Shown here in pieces: positions 26,094 through 34,175 of a stretch of 41,523 nt of DNA. The notes under the pieces were generated by a model. It was not told the origin of the DNA. It saw only the letters and a list, made by a program, of their open reading frames with translations, and did not search any database. Position numbers and translations under genes: made by a program. The stretch spans positions 155,691-197,213 of the forward strand of contig JALHMG010000005.1 in assembly GCA_022844135.1 (NCBI GenBank). Direction: 5' to 3'. Every line of letters begins with the position of its first letter. Position 1 is the stretch's first letter. Origin of the DNA: Lysobacterales bacterium (GTDB taxonomy: Bacteria > Pseudomonadota > Gammaproteobacteria > Xanthomonadales > SZUA-5).

Positions 26094-27272
26094 ATGATCG
26101 AACGCAAGCTGATTTACATGGATGCCAAATCCAGCAAGTTCTGGAACATTCGCCAGGACGGCGAGGCATTCACCGTGACTTATGGTCGTATCGGCACGTC
26201 GGGGCAGGAAACGGTCAAGACCTTTGCCAGCGAAGCCTTGGCGGTCAAAGAGGCCGAGAAGCTCATCAAAGAGAAGCTGGGCAAGGGTTATGTGGAAGCC
26301 TCGGCGCCGCCAGCGGAGGGCGCCCTTCCGCTCGCGGCATTCGCCAATATCAATCAACGCGACGATTTGTTCCGCAACGCCGGCACGTTCGTCGGGATGC
26401 GCGTGGTCGACTACGCGATGGACAAGCCGGCGCGCAGCGATGTGGCGTATCGATTTCGCAGCGACTGGGACGACGACCAGATCGTCCCTGCGCTTGAGCA
26501 CTTTCTGGCAACACCTGCTGCACTGGAAGCGACGGCGATCGTCATCGGCGCCTGGTTCGGCGACGAGTCGTCCAACACCCCGGACGAGGTGTTGGACGTG
26601 CTCATCCAAAACCGCGCCCGCGTGCCGAAGTTGACGGCGCTTTTCGTGGGCGATGTGACCAGCGAAGAGAACGAGATGTCGTGGATCACGCAAACCGATA
26701 TGGCGCCGCTGCTGACGGCGTTCCCGGATTTGCAGTTGCTACGCACGCGCGGCGGCACCGACCTTAAACTGACGCCGCTCAAGCACACGAATCTGCGCGC
26801 CCTGGCCATGGAAACCGGCGGCATGGATGCCAGCGTAGTGCGCAGCGTCTGCAGTTCCGACTTCGAGCGGCTCGAGCATCTGGAACTGTGGCTGGGCACG
26901 GACGAATACGGTGCCACCGTGCGCGTCGAGGACCTACAACCATTGTTATCCGGCAAACTGTTTCCGAACCTCAAGTACCTCGGCCTTCGCAACAGCCAGA
27001 TCGCCGACCAGATCGCCGTTGTTGTCGTCAACAGCCCGCTGGTGCAGCGACTCGAAACCCTGGACTTGTCGCTCGGCACGCTCAGCGACGAGGGCGGTGA
27101 GGCCTTGCTGCACCTCAAGGACAGCCAGCTCAAGAAACTTAACTTGCACTATCACTATATGTCGCCGGAGATGGTCAAGCGCCTTCGAGCCCTGCCCTTC
27201 CCGGTTGATGCGACAACGCCGCCGGATATGGAAGTCGACGAGGAGGACCGCTTTGTCGCGGTCGGGGAGTAG
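26094..27272 (+). CDS. WGR-domain protein with STM4015-type leucine-rich repeats
   Basis: A 392-residue protein from the ATG at 26094 (ACGGA upstream). Residues about 5-72 are a WGR domain (KLIYMDAKSSKFWNIRQDG, VTYGRIGTSGQETVKTF, AEKLIKEKLGKGY), a small nucleic-acid-associated fold also found in PARPs and MolR. The rest matches the STM4015 LRR family (VPKLTALFVGDVTSEENE, LQLLRTRGGTDLKL, YLGLRNSQIADQIAVV, KKLNLHYHYMSPEMVKRL). No enzymatic site. It follows the DUF6745 gene by 134 bases in the same direction. It may be an adaptor that senses DNA or protein damage, but this is inference. Confidence 0.85.
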   Translation: MIERKLIYMDAKSSKFWNIRQDGEAFTVTYGRIGTSGQETVKTFASEALAVKEAEKLIKEKLGKGYVEASAPPAEGALPLAAFANINQRDDLFRNAGTFVGMRVVDYAMDKPARSDVAYRFRSDWDDDQIVPALEHFLATPAALEATAIVIGAWFGDESSNTPDEVLDVLIQNRARVPKLTALFVGDVTSEENEMSWITQTDMAPLLTAFPDLQLLRTRGGTDLKLTPLKHTNLRALAMETGGMDASVVRSVCSSDFERLEHLELWLGTDEYGATVRVEDLQPLLSGKLFPNLKYLGLRNSQIADQIAVVVVNSPLVQRLETLDLSLGTLSDEGGEALLHLKDSQLKKLNLHYHYMSPEMVKRLRALPFPVDATTPPDMEVDEEDRFVAVGE

Positions 27273-27308
27273 CGCGTTGTATGCGACTGGCAACGGCCCG
27301 TTTCGCCA

Positions 27309-27473
27309 TCAGGCCGCCCGCCGCTCGAACTCCGGCAGACGCGGCGTGGGCGACGGCACTGGTTCGGCCGGCGGCAGTTTCAGGCCCACACGATAAGGCA
27401 CGAGCGCCTCGAAGCCGTAGCACTCGATAAAGGCGTACAACTCGTCGTCGCTGGCGGGAATAAAGTAGCGCAT
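27309..27473 (-). CDS. Small protein, 54 aa, unknown
   Basis: A short but gene-like frame: MRYFIPASDDELYAFIECYG, then FEALVPYRVGLKLPPAEP, ending in a Pro/Arg-rich tail (LPEFERRAA). Composition and the ordered N-terminal part look protein-like. It is convergent with the WGR gene and has no recognised domain. Part of a larger lost gene is possible. Confidence 0.45.
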   Translation of the reverse strand: MRYFIPASDDELYAFIECYGFEALVPYRVGLKLPPAEPVPSPTPRLPEFERRAA

Positions 27474-27647
27474 GGTCCTAAGCTCCAAAGCTCCGGCTTG
27501 TGTTCAGTCCATCACGCTCACGCGAAACCGCGGTGACGCGGGAAAGGCGAATCGCTGACAACAGCGTTGGTGAGTCCAATTTCGCATCAGATGCCGAGCG
27601 AAACTGAGCAGCAGTCCGTGAAACTCTGGTTCGATCCGGGAGCTGCG

Positions 27648-28283
27648 CTACTCCCGCGCCAGCAGACCTTGCCGCCACGCCCATACGGCCGCCTGCGTGC
27701 GATCGGTCAAACTCAGTTTCGCCAGCACATTGCCCACATGGGTCTTGACCGTGGCCTCGCCAATTCCAAGGCGGTCGGAAATTGCCTGGTTGGATAGCCC
27801 CTGCGCAATCAGCAGCAATACCTCGCGCTCGCGGGCGCTCAGCAAGCTCACTTGCGCACGATCTTCGCCGCGCAAGGCGCGGACCAGCCCCGGCGCAATC
27901 TTCGGGTGCAACACGGCTTCGCCGCGAGCGCTGCGGCGCACGGTGTCCACCAGCTCTGCGCCGCCGATTTCCTTGAGCTGGTAACCCGTCGCGCCGGCTT
28001 CGAGCGCTGGCCGGACTTGATCCTCATCGACGCTGGACGTCAGGATCACCACTCGCGTCGCCGGGCTTTCCGCGCAAATCATGCGCGTTGCATCGATTCC
28101 GCTGCCGCCGGGCATGAACATATCCACGAGCGCTACGTCGGGGCGGTGTTCGCGCGCCAGAACGGCGGCCTGGTCAGCGCTGCCGGCCTCGGCGCAGACG
28201 TCGATATCGGCGTGGAGCGACAGAAAGGCGCGCAAACCCTGGCGTACCACGGCATGGTCGTCGACTAACATTACGCGAATCAT
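27648..28283 (-). CDS. NarL/LuxR-family response regulator
   Basis: A 211-residue DNA-binding response regulator. Residues 1-120 are a receiver domain (MIRVMLVDDHAVVRQGL; phospho-acceptor D54 in ALVDMFMPGGSG; TSSVDEDQ; LKEIGG). Residues about 145-205 are a LuxR helix-turn-helix (LSAREREVLLLIAQGLSNQA, ISDRLGIGEATVKTHVGNVL). It pairs with the HisKA_3 sensor kinase encoded 236 bases upstream on the same strand. The layout is like LiaSR/VraSR or NarXL systems. Its target may include the divergent TonB receptor or itself; two perfect palindromes lie just upstream. Confidence 0.94.
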   Translation of the reverse strand: MIRVMLVDDHAVVRQGLRAFLSLHADIDVCAEAGSADQAAVLAREHRPDVALVDMFMPGGSGIDATRMICAESPATRVVILTSSVDEDQVRPALEAGATGYQLKEIGGAELVDTVRRSARGEAVLHPKIAPGLVRALRGEDRAQVSLLSAREREVLLLIAQGLSNQAISDRLGIGEATVKTHVGNVLAKLSLTDRTQAAVWAWRQGLLARE

Positions 28284-28351
28284 CCTAGAAACCTCAGTTG
28301 GACGTGGCAGAGTGTGCGGCTATGGGGGTGCAGGGCAAGGCGCAATGAGGA

Positions 28352-28369
28352 GGAATAGCTAGCTATTCC
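28352..28369. promoter_or_regulatory. 18-bp perfect palindrome upstream of the response regulator
   Basis: GGAATAGCTAGCTATTCC lies in the 236-base gap between the kinase and regulator genes. It could be an operator for the dimeric NarL-type regulator or part of a dispersed palindromic repeat. Only the symmetry is seen. Confidence 0.45.
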
Positions 28370-28425
28370 GACGAGTTGCAACGCCGCCATGCGCCGCCAG
28401 AGCCGTGCAATCTGCCGCGTAGCGC

Positions 28426-28444
28426 ACTCACCCAATGGGTGAGT
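28426..28444. promoter_or_regulatory. 9+9-bp perfect inverted repeat upstream of the response regulator
   Basis: ACTCACCCA, A, TGGGTGAGT. A second strong dyad in the same gap, 75 bases from the first. NarL/LuxR-type regulators bind inverted heptamers, so autoregulation is plausible but not shown. Confidence 0.45.
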
Positions 28445-28519
28445 CGTTCCGGCTGCCGAAATGCCAATAGGAACATGAGTGTACGAGTCTCGAAAAGCGG
28501 TCACCTGAGGATTCTAGGA

Positions 28520-29872
28520 TCATGTTTCTTCCTCGTATTGCAGCGTCACGGTCGTGCCCTGCCCATTCGGGCTATCGACCCGCAGCTCGCCGCCCAGGGC
28601 TGATGCGCGTTGGCGCAAATTGGACAAACCCATCCCAGGCGGCCGGGGCTGGGCCCCGCCGCGACCATCGTCGCTGATTCGGAGCGCAACCGTCTGCGCC
28701 GTGCGTTGCAGCTCGATCGTCGCCGTCGTTGCGCCGCTGTGGCGCCAGATGTTGGCCAGCGCCTCGTCGACGATGCGCAGCACACCATCGACTGCGCGCG
28801 GCCGCAGATAACATTCGGGTGGCAAGGCCATTTGCAGCGCGATGCCACTGCGCCTCGCGAAGTCCTCGCCGCGCTGGCGCAGCGCCGGCACCAGATCGTC
28901 GCGCTGATCGGCGTCGGCGCGCAGCTCGCGCAGCATATCGGATAGCTCGCGCTGAATTTCGCCGACGAGCAACGCGGCTTCGCCGAGCGCCTGGCCGGAG
29001 GCGCCTGCACGCGCCGCGTCGAGTTGCAGCGATAGCGCGAAGACTTTTTGCTTGACCGTGTCATGCAGATCGCGGGCCAGCCGGCGGCGCTCCTCGAGCG
29101 TTGCCAGTTGCGATCGGATTGCGAACTGCAGCTTGAGGTCTTGGGCCATTTGATTGAGCGCGCGCGCCAATTCGCCCAACTCATCGCCACTGGCATCGCT
29201 CAAGGCGCGGCTGAAATCGCCACGCGCCCAGGCGTTAGCAGCGCTACCCATTCTTGCCAGCCGATGCAACACGCGATAGCGCAAGAACGCGGCCGAGCCG
29301 ATCAGGAACAGCACCAGATAGGCGACCGCTATCGGCCATTCGAAACTCAGTCCGCGTTCGAAATGGCGCCACGGCGAAGGTACGCGCATCGTCAGTCGCA
29401 ATTCGTCGCCGCTGGGCAGCGGCGCATGCCAGCGGCGCTCGACGACGTGCGCTTGCGATGGCGGTGTCGGCGTTTGCGCCGCCACGATCTCGACGGCGAA
29501 GGGATGCTCGGTCAGCTCCAGCAGCACATAGGCAGCCTCGGTGCCAAGGCTTTCGCGCGGACGTTCAAGCTCAAGTACGAATCGGCGCAGGCGCTCCTGC
29601 AAATCGTCGGGATGAATTTGCCGCGCGAGCGCTGCCATCACGGCTTGCGCTTCACGATCCAGCACGCGCTGCACGCGGCCATCGTCCAACTCGCGCACGC
29701 AGCGCTGGAATTCGAAAGCTAGTATCGATTGCTCAATGAGCAAAAGCGCCGGTACGCTCAGCGCCAGATAGAACATCGCCAACTGCCACCGCAAGCCGCG
29801 CATTTCCGCCGTCGCACCGATCCCAAAGGTATCGCGACTATTCACCAGTTCGACTCCTCGCAACATCTCCAC
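28520..29872 (-). CDS. Sensor histidine kinase, HisKA_3 (NarX/LiaS-like)
   Basis: A 450-residue membrane sensor kinase. Membrane helix 1 is at about 29-50 (QLAMFYLALSVPALLLIEQS), a periplasmic sensor at 52-177, helix 2 at about 178-197 (AYLVLFLIGSAAFL), HAMP at 200-250, and a dimerisation domain with phospho-acceptor H270 in RRRLARDLHDTVKQK. An HATPase domain follows (VDGVLRIVDEALANIWRH, RISDDGRGG, GMGLSNLRQRA). It is divergent from the TonB-dependent receptor, starting 85 bases away, so ligand uptake and sensing may be linked. Its cognate regulator is the next gene downstream. Confidence 0.93.
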   Translation of the reverse strand: MEMLRGVELVNSRDTFGIGATAEMRGLRWQLAMFYLALSVPALLLIEQSILAFEFQRCVRELDDGRVQRVLDREAQAVMAALARQIHPDDLQERLRRFVLELERPRESLGTEAAYVLLELTEHPFAVEIVAAQTPTPPSQAHVVERRWHAPLPSGDELRLTMRVPSPWRHFERGLSFEWPIAVAYLVLFLIGSAAFLRYRVLHRLARMGSAANAWARGDFSRALSDASGDELGELARALNQMAQDLKLQFAIRSQLATLEERRRLARDLHDTVKQKVFALSLQLDAARAGASGQALGEAALLVGEIQRELSDMLRELRADADQRDDLVPALRQRGEDFARRSGIALQMALPPECYLRPRAVDGVLRIVDEALANIWRHSGATTATIELQRTAQTVALRISDDGRGGAQPRPPGMGLSNLRQRASALGGELRVDSPNGQGTTVTLQYEEET

Positions 29873-29956
29873 CTTAAGGCGTAGGCGCTACGACTTCGCG
29901 GCGATTCGATGCCGCTGTCCTGCTCCTATGCTTTGCCGCAGCCTGGATGCGGGAAA

Positions 29957-32032
29957 ATGCGGATGCGACTGCGTTGTTTGAGTGTGCTGATCGGATCGAC
30001 TTTGGCTGGCGCGGCGTCGGCGCAAACCAGCCCTGTGCCCACCGAACCCGACGCGCGGCTGCTGGATCGCATCCAGGTCACGGCAACGCGCCGCGCCGAA
30101 TCGAGTTTCGATGTCCCGGTGGCCGTCACTGTGATCGGTCAGGAGCAGATTTCGGCATCTGCTGCGCAAACCGCCATGGATCTGCTGCACGGCGAACCGG
30201 GCACCTTTGTGCAGCAAACCACGCCGGGGCAAGCGGTGGTCATCGTGCGCGGGCTGAAGGGCTCCGAAGTGCTGCATCTGGTGGACGGCTTTCGCCTCAA
30301 CACCGCCTTCTTCCGCAATGCGCCGAATCAATACATGGCGTTGGTCGACGGGCAAATGCTGGAGCGCATCGAAGTGGTGCGCGGCCCTTCGGGCACTTTG
30401 TACGGCAGCGATGCGATGGGCGGCGTGGTGCAATTGCTGAGTGCCTCACCGCGCTTCACCGATGGCGGCTGGCGTAGTCAGGGCCAGGTGCGCGGCATGT
30501 ACGCCAGCGCCGATGATTCGTTGGTCACCCGCGTATCCGCGCAGGGCGGCAACGATCGCTTCTGGTTCAGTGCCGGTGCGACCTACCAGGATGTCGACGA
30601 ACTCAAGGTTGGCGGCGGCACCACGCTGCCGTTCACTGCCTTCACAGCGCGCGCTGGCGATGCCAAAGCGGTGTTCAAGATCGGCGAGAGCTCCGATCTG
30701 ACGCTGCAATTCCAAACGCTGGAGCAACCGAAAACGCCACGCCACGACGAACTGGTTCCAGGCTTCGGCCAGACCCGACCGAATTCGGCGACGTTCTTTT
30801 TCGAGCCGCAAGCGCGCGACTTCGCGCAATTGGTGTGGCACTGGGATGCCAACCTGCAGGCGTTCGACAGCGCGACTATTCATCTCGGCCGGCAAGATAT
30901 CCAGGACGACCGCCGCACGCGCGACTTCGGCTCGAACAACGAAGAGCGCGAGCGCAATTCCAGCGAGCTCATCGGCACCACGGCGCAATTCGCCAAGAGC
31001 CTGGGCAGCCACTATCTGACCTACGGTATCGAGTTCTATCAGGACGAGATCGCATCCTTCCGCCAGCGTCGCAACGTCGCCACCGGCGCGATCAGCGCGC
31101 GCCCAAGCCGCTTTCCGGATGGCTCGACAATGGACACGCTGAGCGCCTACGTCGCCGACGACATTAAACTGAGCGATGCGCTCGACATCTACGGTGGCGT
31201 GCGCTGGAGCCGCAGCGACGTTGAGCTGCCGGCCGTCGGCGGCATCGGCGTCGATATCTCGCCGAGCGACTGGTCGGGACATTTTGGTGTGCGCTACAGC
31301 CTCACCGACACGCTCAATCTCGTCGGCAACTATGGACGCGGATTCCGCGCCCCGAACGTATTCGATCTGGGCACCTTTGGCGACCGACCCAGCAATCGCT
31401 TCAACATCCCGAACGCAGACCTGGATTCGGAAACGGTCGACACCATCGACGCCGGGTTGAAATGGGCGAGCGACAGCGTGGAGGCTGAGATCGTCGGCTA
31501 TGTGTCGCGCTACAACGACAAGATCACCTCGGTGCTGACGGGCGACACAACCTCAACCGGCCGCCTGATCACGCAAAGCCGCAACGTGACGGCGCTCGAC
31601 TTGTGGGGTTTCGAGGGCGGGCTGCGCTGGTTCGTGCGCGAGGATCTGGAAGCGTATGCGAGCGCCACCTACACGCGCGGCGATGAGGAATTCGACGGCG
31701 ACACGGTCGCCGCGGACCGCATCCCGCCGCTGTTCGGCAAGCTCGGTGCGCTGTGGCGGCCTGGACCGTGGACGTTCGAAGCGTATAGCTACTACGCCAC
31801 GAAGCAGGACCGCCTCAGCCCCCGCGATCGTATCGATCCGCGCATCAATCCAGAGGGCACCGCAGGCTGGATGACCTTAGGCGTGCGCGCCGCGTATTCC
31901 TTGAGCGATGCCTTCAGCGTATCGCTGCGCGCCGATAATCTTGCCGACAAACGTTATCGCGAGCACGGCACGGGCCTCGATGAGCCGGGGCGAAACCTCA
32001 TCCTGACGGTAGATTGGCGGCCGGGGCGCTGA
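29957..32032 (+). CDS. TonB-dependent outer-membrane receptor
   Basis: A 691-residue receptor from the ATG at 29957, chosen because it starts the signal peptide (MRMRLRCLSVLIGSTLAGA). It has a TonB-box-like DRIQVTATR, the plug domain (AAQTAMDLLHGEPGTFVQQT, VVIVRGLKGSEVLHLVDGFR, ERIEVVRGPSGTLYGSDAMG) and a 22-strand barrel ending with NLADKRYREHGTG and a final strand. The siderophore/vitamin-type plug is complete. The substrate (iron complex, cobalamin or other) cannot be read from sequence. It is divergent from the two-component system and followed by a non-coding stretch to 32244. Confidence 0.95.
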   Translation: MRMRLRCLSVLIGSTLAGAASAQTSPVPTEPDARLLDRIQVTATRRAESSFDVPVAVTVIGQEQISASAAQTAMDLLHGEPGTFVQQTTPGQAVVIVRGLKGSEVLHLVDGFRLNTAFFRNAPNQYMALVDGQMLERIEVVRGPSGTLYGSDAMGGVVQLLSASPRFTDGGWRSQGQVRGMYASADDSLVTRVSAQGGNDRFWFSAGATYQDVDELKVGGGTTLPFTAFTARAGDAKAVFKIGESSDLTLQFQTLEQPKTPRHDELVPGFGQTRPNSATFFFEPQARDFAQLVWHWDANLQAFDSATIHLGRQDIQDDRRTRDFGSNNEERERNSSELIGTTAQFAKSLGSHYLTYGIEFYQDEIASFRQRRNVATGAISARPSRFPDGSTMDTLSAYVADDIKLSDALDIYGGVRWSRSDVELPAVGGIGVDISPSDWSGHFGVRYSLTDTLNLVGNYGRGFRAPNVFDLGTFGDRPSNRFNIPNADLDSETVDTIDAGLKWASDSVEAEIVGYVSRYNDKITSVLTGDTTSTGRLITQSRNVTALDLWGFEGGLRWFVREDLEAYASATYTRGDEEFDGDTVAADRIPPLFGKLGALWRPGPWTFEAYSYYATKQDRLSPRDRIDPRINPEGTAGWMTLGVRAAYSLSDAFSVSLRADNLADKRYREHGTGLDEPGRNLILTVDWRPGR

Positions 32033-32196
32033 AAGCGCAAGTTGGGAGCCCGCGGGCTGATAGCGCGTTCTTATTCACACGAAGGCACGAAGCCATGAAG
32101 AAAGTCAGGCGTCGCAGTCCCCAGTGCCTGGCTACTTCGTTGTTTCGTGTCTTCGCGCTCTTCGCATGAAGTGCCTGCACTTGCCGCTGCAAACCG

Positions 32197-32223
32197 GCAG
32201 GTCGGCGCCGGAGCGCCGCCTGC
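32197..32223. terminator. GC-rich hairpin between convergent TonB receptor and M35 genes
   Basis: GCAGG-T-CGGCGC pairs with GCGCCG-CCTGC around CGGA (11 bp with one bulged T). Placed between convergent stops at 32032 and 32245. No clear T-run. The stretch 32060-32170 also has degenerate inverted copies of CACGAAGGCACGAAG and CTTCGTGTCTTCG, a common kind of intergenic repeat. Confidence 0.4.
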
Positions 32224-32244
32224 TTGCGGATGTTGGCTAGCCGA

Positions 32245-33315
32245 CTAGTTCAACGCCGGCGTGTTCTCGGCAAAGTACTCGTGGTTGTCGGCATTGTCGA
32301 TGGCCCGCTTGGGATTGGTGCGCGCCAGATTCTTCGCCGCGGTCTGACCATAGGCATGGTCGTCGGTGCCGCCATTGACCGTGAAATGGCTCATCTCATG
32401 GATGATGGTGCCGGCGCGCGAGTCGGTGCCGGTGTTGGCTGCACTCCAAAAAGCGTTGCACAAATGGATGATGTACGGCTGATTCGGATACACATACGCG
32501 AATGCGCTCGCCGCCGATGGCGTGCAATAGCAGTCGTAGGTGGTCGTCAGGTTCTGCAGCGCGTTGTTGATCGATGAGAAGTGACTCCTCACGGTCGAAT
32601 AGCGCGTTGCGGTGTAACTGCCGAACCAGGTCGTGTAGCGCGATCCGGTGGTGCCGGCGTTGAGATCGCCGAGCGAATTGCTGGAATAGGTCTTGGCCGC
32701 GCTATGAGCACTGGACAGTGCCGTTTGCTGCGACGATGAGCAGCTGGCGTATTGCACGCTGCCGGCCTTGGTCACTGCGCCGCTCAGGGCGCCGAGTCCC
32801 GCGTAATAGCCGGCGCTGCGGCCCGCCGAATAAAGACTCACCGAATCGGCATCGAGCTGCATCGCGCCGAGGTCGTCGACATGGCCTTTCAGTGTGTTTT
32901 CCGCGATCACATAGCTCAGCTGACCTTCGAAGGACACTTCGTACGTGGCCGCCTCGAGCATCTCGTAGGAGGCCGCAAGATTGACCTCAGCACTGATCGA
33001 CTCGCCTGGCCCGACGCGCACGAAATCGCTCGCCTCCGGATGCCCGAAATGCACGATCTTGTCCATGTAACGCACCGGCTTGCCGCCGTAACGCACTTCG
33101 AATATCGAGCGCGACAAACCATCCAGCGGCGTTTCCCAGCGCAGCACGTACACCGTCTCGTCGGAGCGATTCGTGAGTTGCCAGCGTACGGTTTCGCTCG
33201 GCGCGGACTTCTCGTTGCTGGCCTGCAGCTCAACACTCAACGGCACATCGGCGAATGCAAGCGCGCACGAACCCAACAACACCGCGGCAACCGCCGCACG
33301 AACACAATTGATCAT
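32245..33315 (-). CDS. Secreted M35-family zinc metallopeptidase (deuterolysin/peptidyl-Lys type)
   Basis: A 356-residue exported protease. It has a signal peptide (MINCVRAAVAAVLLGSCALA, cleavage after about AFA) and an N-terminal beta-rich domain of about residues 24-150. The catalytic domain carries HEMSH at 306-310 and GTDDHAYG at 316-323, the aspzincin signature (HExxH plus GTxDxxYG) of family M35. Substrates are probably extracellular proteins. The fold is best known from fungi and some bacteria. It is convergent with the TonB receptor. Start chosen for the signal peptide. Confidence 0.93.
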   Translation of the reverse strand: MINCVRAAVAAVLLGSCALAFADVPLSVELQASNEKSAPSETVRWQLTNRSDETVYVLRWETPLDGLSRSIFEVRYGGKPVRYMDKIVHFGHPEASDFVRVGPGESISAEVNLAASYEMLEAATYEVSFEGQLSYVIAENTLKGHVDDLGAMQLDADSVSLYSAGRSAGYYAGLGALSGAVTKAGSVQYASCSSSQQTALSSAHSAAKTYSSNSLGDLNAGTTGSRYTTWFGSYTATRYSTVRSHFSSINNALQNLTTTYDCYCTPSAASAFAYVYPNQPYIIHLCNAFWSAANTGTDSRAGTIIHEMSHFTVNGGTDDHAYGQTAAKNLARTNPKRAIDNADNHEYFAENTPALN

Positions 33316-33455
33316 GACTTCCCCTCAACGTAAGTGATCCGGCGCATCCCCATGCGCCAGTAACAGAACTGTCTCAGGATTTGTTCATGGATGTCAACGT
33401 TACGTGATAACAGGGTCGCGCGCTTTCACTTCGGCAGCTCGCTGGTCATACCTGA

Positions 33456-34175
33456 TTAGACGGGCGGTCTGGACTGTATTGGCCGAAGAATCGCATCGAC
33501 TTCGTTCGAGAACTGCTCCGCCAGAGTGCAGCATTGGCGAACGTCGGCCCATCGCGCAGTGATCGTTCGTTCGCGGACTCGGTATTCACGCTCAGTTTTT
33601 CTCATGCGCTGCGGCTTCGGTAGCGCCTGCAACCGGGCGTCCAGCCTGGGATTGCACTCAAGTCCAGTCAGCAACGAGTGGCCAGGTTCTAAGACGGCAG
33701 CGGCCAGCCAGGCATCGACGGACTTCGATGGCACGCAGAGCACGGTCTTGGGCCCGAGCACCGCCATCCCAGTCCATGCGCGAAGGCATGCGCGCATGAC
33801 ATCGGCGCTCTCAGAGGGTGGCGGGCACTGTTTTGGGTCAGGAAGCAAAGGCCAGCCGCGCTGCGCTGCCAAATCGGCGATCTTTTCGCTGACATCGGCG
33901 TAACGCTTGTCGGCTACGTCGGCATCGATGTGAACCACAAAGAGATCAAAGCCCGGCAAGATTGGATCATCCTCAAAACGGGCACTACCCCGCGTCGCGA
34001 AGTCCAGGCACCACCGAAGAACCCCGCCCCATCCTGTTCCCACTTTTGGCCGGGTCGGCTCCGGTTGGAGCGACGTGAGGACAAAGGGACGCGACAGCAG
34101 CGCCCTCAGGGCCGCCTCTATCACGATCAGATCGGTCGGTCCTTCTGCTACCACGGCCACGCGAAAATCAGACAT
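33456..34175 (-). CDS. TOPRIM-like protein paired with an AAA ATPase
   Basis: A 239-residue protein from the ATG at 34175. It begins VAVVAEGPTDLIVIEAAL (E11 and D15), then has FDLFVVHIDADVADKRYADV with a DxD-type acidic motif, the pattern of TOPRIM domains seen in DUF4276/OLD nucleases. Such domains bind a divalent metal and cleave nucleic acid. The last part is basic (RMRKTEREYRVRERTITAR). Its start overlaps the ATPase gene stop by 8 bases, so the two are made together. Together they resemble two-gene OLD-like defence systems such as PARIS (AAA15 + DUF4435). Family placement within the TOPRIM group is uncertain. Confidence 0.75.
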   Translation of the reverse strand: MSDFRVAVVAEGPTDLIVIEAALRALLSRPFVLTSLQPEPTRPKVGTGWGGVLRWCLDFATRGSARFEDDPILPGFDLFVVHIDADVADKRYADVSEKIADLAAQRGWPLLPDPKQCPPPSESADVMRACLRAWTGMAVLGPKTVLCVPSKSVDAWLAAAVLEPGHSLLTGLECNPRLDARLQALPKPQRMRKTEREYRVRERTITARWADVRQCCTLAEQFSNEVDAILRPIQSRPPV

